A DNA stretch of 64,000 bases from Colletotrichum lupini (lineage: Eukaryota; Ascomycota; Sordariomycetes; Glomerellales; Glomerellaceae): contig NC_064677.1 in assembly GCF_023278565.1 (NCBI RefSeq), forward strand, positions 5,208,001 to 5,272,000, given 5' to 3'. The notes beneath the pieces were generated by a model, which made no database searches, had not been told where the DNA came from, and saw only the letters and a list, made by a program, of their open reading frames with translations. The position numbers and the translations under genes are program-made. Below, piece after piece: positions 1 to 8,733 of the stretch. Numbering within the stretch: the stretch's first letter is position 1; each line of letters begins with the position of its first letter.

Positions 1-860
1 GGGTTAATATAAATGAAATTAGCACTATAGCCCTTCACAATAACTTTCTGCTCTTGCCGATCTTTGGAAATATGTTTCTACGGAGTTTTCATACGACTAC
101 TTCGGGATTCCTCTGTCTCCCAAACTCCGTATTGTGTGGACGTACGTGGTGTCGGTGTATGTGGTTTTTGGCAAGTCCGGCCTACAAGCCTAGTGCCTTT
201 AGATAGTCAATACAGTACCTCGATTATCTTCGAGTCAATTGATATATCATGAACTTGCGAACGAGTAACGGATTGCTCTTTCTGGCAGAAACGAAGAAAC
301 TACCCATGCACAGCATTCCCTGAAGCTTGGGTCCATGCTACAAAACTTGGGGACTAAGGCAACGGGCCTTCCGTAAGTGCTTAGCTTCTTGAGGCAATTG
401 TCATTTCGAGTCCTATAACGACTATTCTGGAACTAGTAGTCGGACATCTAGGGAATAAGGCTTGCTTTGGCTTTTATGATGTCGTTATCGCATCCTGCGA
501 ACCCGCTCTACTTGAAATGTCTGATTCTCAAGACAAGAAACATTAGAATTAGTAAGTGAAGAGATTTCAACTTTGTGAATGATGACATGATTAGGGAAGC
601 ACGTATGGATGATCAGTCACTCGTTGTAAGTAAGACCGTCCTCTGGGTCACTTATATTTCACTTACGCTGTTACTATTTACAACTTTACTTACCAGAAAA
701 CTCGATGATCCGTCTGCTCTCATGTAAATCCCACTGATCGTAAGAGGTTTGACCAGCGGCAATGATGACTTGTTGTAAAACACTTTTAGAACGCGTTCCC
801 CTCACTTTCATTCTCAAACGCAGTCAGCGAATCAGGCATCGTCAAACCTTTCGGGAGTGT
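1..860. other. Non-coding start of window
   Basis: No reading frame here has the length, splice signals or motifs of a gene. The sequence is of mixed composition and is not AT-rich. The last part leads into the decayed zinc-finger remnant, so some of it may be the former promoter and 5' end of that regulator. Confidence 0.4.
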
Positions 861-940
861 GGGATGAGAACGAGAAGTGGGACTCTCAGCTTGGGCCAAG
901 ACAAAATCGTGATGGCCCTCGCTCAGTTGGAAACCTGCAA
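861..940 (+). pseudogene. Decayed Zn2Cys6 zinc-finger remnant
   Basis: The stretch begins with an intact GMRTRSG, the usual lead-in to a fungal Zn2Cys6 finger. The following bases still resemble the finger in a shifted frame: GCCAAGACAAAA matches AKTK, GATGGCCCTCGC matches DGPR, and GGAAAC-CTGCAAG matches GNCK. Codons expected to be Cys are missing or replaced, and a TGA falls where the fourth segment should continue. I read this as the former DNA-binding domain of the regulator whose middle domain starts at 1274. The alternative is chance similarity. The alignment is by eye against the family consensus. Confidence 0.4.
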
Positions 941-1273
941 GTTTCAGCCTAGTCTTCGCATATGTGATCGCCTGCGCGCTCTCAGAGTTATGCTCATCTG
1001 CACTCAATTGAAGCTACGAGATCTCGGTTGAAAGCTTTTTGACTGGAATCTTACCAATTGCAACCTAGCAGGCCGCATCGCACCGCGAGCCTGAGTCGCC
1101 TACCACGGAAGATGTTGGAGGTGTCGGAAAAGACAGGGGAGGTCCACCCTAAAGCCATCTCAAAGCATCAGCCACAGTATGTTCTCATCTCACCCTCACT
1201 ATGTCCGATGATCGAACTAAGCTATCATGTAGCAAGTAAGCTTATTCCGCTACATTCTCCAATCCTGCAGTGA

Positions 1274-2761
1274 TTGACATCATGGAGATGCTGTGTCAAT
1301 GGACAGGCAGCTTGTCGAAGACGCAGTTGTCTCCAGCTTAGGTTGCGTCGGCAACCATCCGCGATCCCGCCGCCAGTCAACTGGGACATCTCAGGAACAC
1401 CAACAGAAAGGGCCATGTTCCATCATGTACGCAAATGCACAGTTGCGGGCTTCGGGGCTATCTCTTTTCTAGAGAAGCTATGGCACAGTTACATCATCCC
1501 ACTAGGATACTATTCCGACTCAGTCAAACACGGCCTGATAGCGTTGGGATGTGCACATCGAGGCTTCATAAGCGACTACAGAGAAGAAGACCAGGCTGCG
1601 GGCGCGCAAACATACGATGTGCTAGCAACCCAGCAATTCTCTAAGGCCATGAAGTTCACGACTCGGGATATGGAAAGGCTTTCGTCTATCACTCTCAGGA
1701 CATCGCTCGTTTCTTGTTTGATATTCATCTGCTTTGAAATCATGCAGGGAAGTTACGACAAAGCTCTGCAACACCTTAGATCCGGCTCTAGCATCATGGT
1801 TGCCCTGTCCAAAGCGGCAACGGATGCTCAGGCAGGATTACCTCTTTCAGTGCACCAGAGATGCCTGGCTGAGACTGTCAAGGACTATTATGATCAGTTA
1901 TGCGATCTTGCTGACATGTTCACCTGCTTGGGCTGCGATGCTGCCTACTTACTGGAAGAAGGCGAAGTCATTCCGGACCTGTCTTATTTCTTCCGGGGCA
2001 GTAGCAACAAAGATGCTTCCAAGCCGTACTCCTCGACCACCGAGGCTCGGTACGATCTCCACCTTGTAGACCGAGCTTTTGGGAAGGCTTTACGTTACAA
2101 TGTCCGAGGTAGCATTCCGATGAATCCGATATCTTGGACCTCATTCTTGGATTTGCCAGAGAGCATGTCACCACTAAGAGACGACGACCTGCGGCTCGGG
2201 GAATGGCTTACAGCTCGCCATCTCTTTGATGTCTTTAGTAGTCGGCTTGCAACTTATACTGAGCATCTCAAGTCAAGCTCATCAACAACCAGGCAGCAGT
2301 TATGGGAGGCGCGGCTAATGTCAGTCATGCAAAAGGACTGGTCGGTCATCATCAAATGCTTGGAGGCCCCGAGCTCACAACCTCTGGATCGACAATTTTT
2401 CCAGGATCTTTTAGAAGATGCTGAATCGCTCATATATGCCGAGGCCGAGCCGATGCAGTATCCAGTCTTTACCCTGGGTGCGGATGTGATCCCGCGAATG
2501 AGCCTCATTGCCGGGTTCTCTGGTGAGCCGGACCTGCAGCAAAGGGCCATTTCGCTACTGTATGCCATGCGAAGGAAAGAAGGTATGTGGGATAGTCGGG
2601 AGATTGCCAGTTTGCTAGAGTCTATCTTGTTGGCTAGGGAAAGCAGCATCTGGAACATGGAGTATGAGAGGATCTCTCTTCCGCGAATAGCAGGGATGCT
2701 GTTATCGCTGAAGCTGTATGATGGTAGCAGTTCGTTACCTCTGGCTACGCTGGTAGACTAA
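1274..2761 (+). CDS. Fungal-specific transcription factor middle domain, lacking its zinc finger
   Basis: The 495-residue intronless frame looks like the C-terminal regulatory region of fungal Zn2Cys6 activators. Around residues 40-50 it has the family entry GTPTERAMFHHV, followed by helical segments such as HGLIALGCAHRGF and ALQHLRSGSSIMVAL, which correspond to the conserved first third of this domain. Such proteins normally bind DNA through an N-terminal Cys6 binuclear cluster, but this frame has none, and the only candidate upstream (861-940) is degenerate. The ATG at 1274 is simply the first in frame, so the true N-terminus could be an unrecognised spliced exon. It is either a recently dying regulator or a shortened protein without its own DNA-binding domain. 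Target genes cannot be inferred. The decayed PAD gene lies 400 bp downstream on the other strand. Confidence 0.6.
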   Translation: MTSWRCCVNGQAACRRRSCLQLRLRRQPSAIPPPVNWDISGTPTERAMFHHVRKCTVAGFGAISFLEKLWHSYIIPLGYYSDSVKHGLIALGCAHRGFISDYREEDQAAGAQTYDVLATQQFSKAMKFTTRDMERLSSITLRTSLVSCLIFICFEIMQGSYDKALQHLRSGSSIMVALSKAATDAQAGLPLSVHQRCLAETVKDYYDQLCDLADMFTCLGCDAAYLLEEGEVIPDLSYFFRGSSNKDASKPYSSTTEARYDLHLVDRAFGKALRYNVRGSIPMNPISWTSFLDLPESMSPLRDDDLRLGEWLTARHLFDVFSSRLATYTEHLKSSSSTTRQQLWEARLMSVMQKDWSVIIKCLEAPSSQPLDRQFFQDLLEDAESLIYAEAEPMQYPVFTLGADVIPRMSLIAGFSGEPDLQQRAISLLYAMRRKEGMWDSREIASLLESILLARESSIWNMEYERISLPRIAGMLLSLKLYDGSSSLPLATLVD

Positions 2762-3158
2762 TGCTCTGTTTCACTGAGACACAATGGTTGTCTTTGTAAC
2801 GTGGAAGAGCAGCCTGAAACTTTTCGCGAAATTTGCAGATAGCAGAGAACGCTCACTGCTATATATAGCATGACCTTGTTTTGCCTGTGTAAACCTATTG
2901 AAGCTCAAATGTAGCTTAGTAGCGGCAATAAGGCTAATCTGGCTTCCCGTGCCTCACATTCCCGCGTGTAGCCACCCTTATCCACCAGTGCTGCACGCAG
3001 AATTGGTAGGGAACGAGATGGGAACGAAAGGAATATGATTACTGCAGAGCACATCATGACATGCTATAGCTCTCTCCACTAGATTGCTGTTAGAACGATG
3101 ACTCCCAGGTTCTCCCCGTCCTCTTCTCTAACTCCCACACGCTACGAGAGTGTTATCC
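2762..3158. other. Intergenic region between regulator and PAD pseudogene
   Basis: This 397-bp stretch separates two converging 3' ends. It contains a perfect 12-bp palindrome, GCTATATATAGC, at 2858-2869, and otherwise nothing I can interpret. It presumably held the 3' untranslated regions of both flanking genes. Confidence 0.4.
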
Positions 3159-4975
3159 CTACTCCCACCACGCTACGTCCGTCTCCCTGAAAGTGTTGCT
3201 TCCACAATGCACCTCGCCAAAAGTGTGGTGATGCGACATGGAATCGTCCACAAACCCGACCTTCATGCCAGCCTTTGCATATACCTCCCGCATGGTAAAC
3301 TCTGAGAGGTCTCATCCCTCAACCACGGGGCCCCAAGTCTTGGGACTCACGTAGTAGTTGCCCAACACGACGCCGTTGATAGCCGCCGGGCTGAAGCTCA
3401 CTAACAAATACTCGCCCTCCATTACCGTTTCAGTTAACGAGGAGAGCGAAGACACCTTGGGAGCCTTGAAAAGCGAGGGGATGCGAATCACATGATCCCG
3501 AAGAATAGGTATCTCAGCGAGCAGGATTCCCAGATTAGCATCAATATGTCTCTGCTTATAAGCGTTGACCTCGTGAAATGTCTCGCTTGCAAGAAGCTCA
3601 TCGACTGTCACGGCCAGCTCCTCTTTCGTGATAGAAAAAGAGCCTTCAACAGACCCATTGGAAGAAATCGCCCGCACACCACCATGCGCCGCTGCTGAGG
3701 TGTTTCTGAGCAAGTCGAGAGCGGAAGTGTTGTCAGCGATACCAATCGTGAAGCCAAGTCCCGTCTCGTTGGAAGGTAGAAACTGGACGAACTCATCAAC
3801 GTGACCGATGAGTAGCCATCCAGACTCAAGGAAAGAGGGTTCTGAAGCTCTTGGCCTTCCAAGAAGGCAATCGTAGCTTCCGCTAGCATCTTATCATAAT
3901 GCTTGCCATGAATAATCCGGCCGGCAGGATATTTAACTCCACTCTTGGACGTATAAGGTAGGATCGTTTTGAGGTTGCCGTATGCGTTGATTTCTCGGGC
4001 GCCGTAGCCGCCGCGTCCCCCCTCAGGCTGGAAACCACCAACGCCTTTCCCGCGAAGCTGCTCAAAGACCTGTCTTTCAGCAGTACGAACTAACTGTGCA
4101 GACCTCAACATAATTCTGAGCAAGATCGGTTGGCCGTTAGGTCCAGGCATGCTAGCATATACTAGTTCAACAAATTCCTGGGCCTAAATATCGTCACTCT
4201 GATTGAACAGATATAATGGCTCCTTTGTCCCTGCCGCCTTCCGCGCTTCATCAAGTCGGCTGAGAAAACCGAGCTGTACAGGTTCAGACTCGTTTGCCGC
4301 AGTACTGACAAAGGCGCTGACACGTTGGAGATGGTGATGGGTCAGAACTGGAGCCACCTTGAGCTCAACGACGTCGAATATGACAGTGCCATTGGCGTGG
4401 ACATCCAAATGCACCCATACTTTGCCGTCCCATTTTGCAAAATCCTTCACAAACTCACGCCCGTCGATCCCGAGAGTGATACCGGCTTGGACATGGCTTG
4501 CATTGAAGGTAAATTCAGGATCCACAAAGCTCCAAGAGGCAGTCTCGGCGGGGTTGGCGGACGAATCATTCAGGTAAAAGAGACGAACCCTTTCAGATGC
4601 GGCGTCAGGCGTGGCGTAGTTGTGGGAAATAGTGTCGTCTGAAACTTCCAATGGGATCGTCTTCAGGGGAGCAACCAGGCTTGGCTCAAGGAGTAGGTGG
4701 CCAGAAGCATCGTGACAAGATGCTAGCTCGTGATTACTGATAGGGTTGCCCTGAAGATCCTGATTAGGACAGCGTTTGAGAGAGTCGCTGACGTTTGGAA
4801 GGAAGATGGCGCCGCGAGAAGGGGTCCAGAATGCTCTGTCCGTGGCGTCGCTGTCATCCACGATACCGTCACGGTTGGTATCTGCGAGAATCATAGGCTT
4901 AGGTTGCTGGCCATGAACTGCTCCGAATTGCAGCGTGACCAAGACAATGGCCACAGCCTTGGCTGATAGATACAT
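3159..4975 (-). pseudogene. Protein-arginine deiminase (PAD) family pseudogene
   Basis: PAD enzymes convert protein arginine to citrulline in a Ca2+-dependent reaction. The minus strand from the ATG at 4973-4975 encodes a signal-peptide-like start (MYLSAKAVAIVLVTLQFGAVHG), then the family segment ADTNRDGIVDDSDATDR. Downstream lie NQSDDI, MPGPNGQP, GHVDEFVQFLPS (the catalytic His and second Asp) and GEVHCGSNTFRE, with the catalytic Cys at 3204-3206. The frame is broken three times: TAG at 4184-4186 where the family has Trp, a one-base loss near 3826-3845 just before ESGWLLIGHVDE, and TGA at 3312-3314 in what should be DG(R)D. The remaining tail runs in frame to TAG at 3159-3161. The Asp expected after the mutated Trp is Glu. 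Read across the breaks, the protein would have been near full family length, so the loss looks recent. No intron is needed. Confidence 0.88.
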
Positions 4976-5935
4976 CTCAAGATAAGTCTGCTTAGGAGAA
5001 TAGTCGAAGAGCTCATGTAAGACGCCGCTGGTTGTGTCATTCCATACACTATCTAGCTGGGTTGTATGATTACTCTTTATATTAAAGAAGGACACGCTCA
5101 CAATGAGTGCGATCATCGAAAAGCATTCGACGGTAATTCCAGCCTTCCTCTCCAGAGTTTCCCTTCAAGATACCGGCATCCAGTATTGAGACCGTAGATA
5201 GTAGCAATCACGGTTAAGAAAATCATTTCCACCAATAAGTCGCGTCGCTACGCCGTTTTAGGAAAAATTGTACGTGAGATGCGCTCACGATATATAAAAG
5301 TCGGTGTTACTATCTTACGAAGCAACATTGACTAACACATGCAACTGGGGTCGGGGCCGTGATCACCGGCTCCGGATCCAAGGCCCAAAGGACCATAAAC
5401 CCTCCCCTATGCTGGCGGAGCGTACGTCATGGCATCCACTGCTGCCCCGTTGCCGGCTGCACTATACTTGTTGACTTCGCCGAAATTTTGGCCATGTCCG
5501 TAACTGCAACTCTTACCTCTCAAATAGTCTGTTGCCAAGATCAATTGCCCCGACTTCGAGCCTAATCTCAGGAGAAATTGAACCCTTCCCTTGCATCACA
5601 CATCAACTGCAGCGGAATAATCGAAACCCGAATACTTATGGATAATGCGCCAGGTGCCTAGCTCGGTACGTTTTCTTCTGCTATGAATCTCTTGATCTCA
5701 ACTAGCTACCCAATAGGTGTACCATGAATGAACGTAAGAAAGTAACAGTCGATGTTATGGAAGACAAGAAAACATTGCCCTCATAGACGTAAAGATACAT
5801 TGATGCCATAGCTGAGACGGCATGTTTCTAATTGCTGCACTTCTTGAGGCATTCGTCCAGTTTGCAGCTATCCTCGATTATCTGATAAACACGCAGCGAC
5901 CAACAAAGAATAGGCTTGAGCAACAAAGTCGTAGG
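4976..5935. other. Intergenic region upstream of PAD pseudogene
   Basis: No gene is supported. A TATATAAAAG box occurs near 5290 on the plus strand, but no plus-strand gene follows it at a suitable distance. The part nearest 4975 is probably the former PAD promoter. Confidence 0.35.
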
Positions 5936-6023
5936 CAACGGCTATGTTGCGATAGAAGATCAAGTTGCCCAGAAGAAGTCACGGAAGACGCGCGTTTTGC
6001 TGACTGTTGACGGACCAAATGTT
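5936..6023 (+). pseudogene. Possible second decayed Zn2Cys6 regulator remnant
   Basis: In one plus-strand frame the sequence reads RLCCDRRSSCPEE and, 14 codons later, FADC-stop-RTKC-stop. This resembles the fungal finger pattern RLACDRCRxxKLxCP...CxRCxRxxxxC with one Cys-Arg pair lost, a Cys changed to Phe and two stop codons. No open remainder of a regulator follows: the frames from 6024 to about 6370 are short and carry no recognisable middle domain. The call rests on the spacing of the cysteines alone and chance resemblance is possible. Confidence 0.3.
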
Positions 6024-7421
6024 AACTTTGGATCCTCAACCCCATGCATTCCTCGATCCCGATACTCTACCTAACAATACAGGCTCGGCCTTCTTCTATC
6101 ACTTTCGAGCATCCAACGTCCCCAATTTTGCGTTGCCGCCCTACTGCGCTTGTTTCCGGGATCGACACGTTCTGCCCTTGAGCAATGCCATCCCAACTGT
6201 CAGATGTGCCGCCGCAGCTCCCGGCGTGGGATTGCTCAACGAGCTTTCTTACTTGACCTTCCTGAACCTTCATCGTATGACGCAAATAGATGTCTACAAA
6301 CTATTGCTGTTCAGCATTTTCGTTCTTTTAGCTTTACAGCGATGATAGAAGACACCGGAGACGTACGTTGAGTAATCTCCGCTTAGCACATATGCGTGGG
6401 GTAGATTGATACAGTAACAGTCTGGCCAGGCTAATTCAGCCACGACTTGAGATACCGGACGAGAAGTTTGGGAGTTCTAGCATGTTTCGACAATTAGCAT
6501 GTAGCCGAGCTGCCATGAGGTCGCTGGGGTGTTCGCCGCCAAGCCTTCCGTCTACCTCAAGCACAGTCAACACATTACGACTGTTTTGCTTGACTGTAAC
6601 CGTACATATTGTAAGTCCGATGTTGGATTCGGTTTCCGTGAGAAAGGTGCTATGCATTCGGCCGAGCCGACTGAGAGGTTCAACGTCCGGTAGATATCTT
6701 AGCCGTTACCAAGCCTTGTTGTAACGACTTGCTCAGTAAGCCGCCTCACAATGTAAGGATGTAGCGAGCATCGCCCTTGGGGAATTAGCCTGTTTGAGAA
6801 TGAATAGACCCTCTCATTGGTCGGCGGTATACTAGTCGTGATCAAAGATGCCCGATGACTATGTGAACGGAGGCAGTGCTCAAGGGGCTTGTAAACTATG
6901 ATTTACGGCGACTTGTTACCGTTTTCGGGTTCTATGCAACTGTTCCCAACCTGAGTCAAGACCCGCGCCGTTACAGTTGCGAGGGACCAGATGTAGGTAG
7001 TCTAGTGATTAAGCTTAATTTATCGGATGATCTACTACAGGCGTAGTTGTTTGGGCCACAGTCGATTTCCGGCCATAAGCTTAAAACCGTTGTTAGTGTC
7101 AGCAACTTTATCCGAGTAGTCGAGTAGCCTCTAGCCGATCATGGAAACGTAGAGGAACAAAGTCGACGTCAACCTTGTCAATGGCCTGATGAGATCCAAG
7201 GACGAACAGCAGCTTCACTAACTTTACATTCGCCAAGCCATAGCCTTCGTGTGCTAAGCTCGACCATTACGCGTTCGCCAAGTACTCAGCCTTTAGTCCA
7301 TCATGTGTATTGATAACGATCATCGTCTCGTGAGTATAAGTTTACTGACATCGGACGAACATCAAGTCACAATGCACCATCTCATCAACTGCTCTCACAT
7401 CAATCACCCGTCCATTTCAAG
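6024..7421. other. Non-coding region before the solute-binding protein gene
   Basis: Short frames only, none with motifs. The first 350 bp may be the broken body of the regulator remnant at 5936-6023. The last few hundred bases must contain the promoter of the gene starting at 7422. The composition is ordinary, with no sign of RIP. Confidence 0.35.
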
Positions 7422-8568
7422 ATGCGTCTTTCACTCCCGTTGCTGTGTGCTCTCCTGGCCCAGCAAGTCTCCACGGCTGACATCTCTCTCGGCTTCAACA
7501 CCCCACAAGTCAACGAAAACCGCACCATCGACGAAATCTACCAAGCCGCTCTAGCCGAAGGCGGCATCGTAACATGCTGGCACGGCGGCGACGAAGTCAC
7601 CCAACAAGACGGCCTCAAGCGCGCCTTCGAGACCCGGTTCCCGGGCATGACGCTCAACATCACGGTTAACCGCTCCAAGTACCACAGCGTCAACGTCGAC
7701 AGACAGCTCGCCTCGGGCAGGCCGCTCGAGGTGGATACCATCATCCTCCAGGCCCTGCAGGACTACCCCCGTTGGGAGCAGCAGGGATCGCTCCTGCATT
7801 ATGCTCCGAATAACTATCTCAAGGTGCTGGCGCCGTTTCGTCATGTGCGCGCGGCGTACTACGGCTTTGCGATGAATGCGTGGTCGACTGTCTGGAACAC
7901 GCAGAAGCTTGCGAACCCGCCGCGGGAGTGGCCGGATTTCTTGAAGCCCGAGTATAGGGGCAAGATTGTCCTGACGCACCCCAGTGACGACGATGCCATT
8001 GCGTACATCTTTGACCTCGTGTAAGATACCCTCAGACGCTCCTTTTCTTCGAAGTGGCAGAGTGCTCACTTCTTCTTCCAGAATGCACCAGTATGGTCCC
8101 GAGTGGTTCGACGGCCTCCTCGCCAACGAGCCCCGCTGGGTCCGCGGCACGGGATCACCCCTGGCTGTCCTGCGCCAGCCCAACAGCACACAGTCCGTCA
8201 CGTTCACCGCCAGCATCGGTCTTCGGTCCTCGGGCAGCCTCAACGCCTCGTTCCCGACGGAGGGGCTCTTTGTCAGCTGGCCGAGGTCTGTCGCTATCTT
8301 CAAAGACGCGCCGCACCCCGAGGCTTCGAAGCTGTTTGCCAACTTCCTCCTCGATGATGGGTTCCAGCGCAATTCTTCTCAGTGGAGTGCTCGGAAGGAT
8401 ATCACGGCGCCTGGCGGCTACCCCGGGATCCTCGACATGGATACAACCAACTCTGCCGAGTATCTCCGATTCATGTCGGATCGCGGTAGGGTGGAGGCTC
8501 TGAGGATGATGTTTGAGGATAAGATTGGGATGCCGCAGGGACCTAGTCCTCTCGTTGATGACCTCTAA
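7422..8568 (+). CDS. Secreted ABC-type Fe3+/family-6 solute-binding protein
   Basis: Two exons (7422-8020 and 8082-8568) joined across a 61-bp intron (GTAAGA...CCAG, with CTCAC before the acceptor) encode 361 residues. The first 18 residues (MRLSLPLLCALLAQQVST) form a signal peptide. The mature protein has the hallmarks of the bacterial periplasmic iron-binding family: EIYQAALAEGGIVTCWHGGDE, DTIILQALQDYPRW, AAYYGFAMNAWSTVWNT, PREWPDFLKPEYRGKIVLTHP and, after the intron, GTGSPLAVL and LDDGFQRN. In bacteria such proteins deliver ligand to an ABC importer; filamentous fungi carry secreted homologues with no matching permease, so the role here is probably extracellular ligand capture or is unknown. 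The splice joins GT|A as Val and keeps the frame. The gene converges with the beta-galactosidase gene, with 165 bp between the stop codons. It looks intact. Confidence 0.88.
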
Positions 8569-8733
8569 GACGCCAGATGACCGAGAGTGTATTTTCTTTC
8601 GTCTTGTATCGAATAGACAGAAATACAGTTCCTGCCGAGAACGCCTACGCACTCTCACGATCATAATAAGAATAGAAGCTTGATCTGCAAACACCTTGAT
8701 TGCTTAAACCACAGGGCTGTATGTACTACGAAT

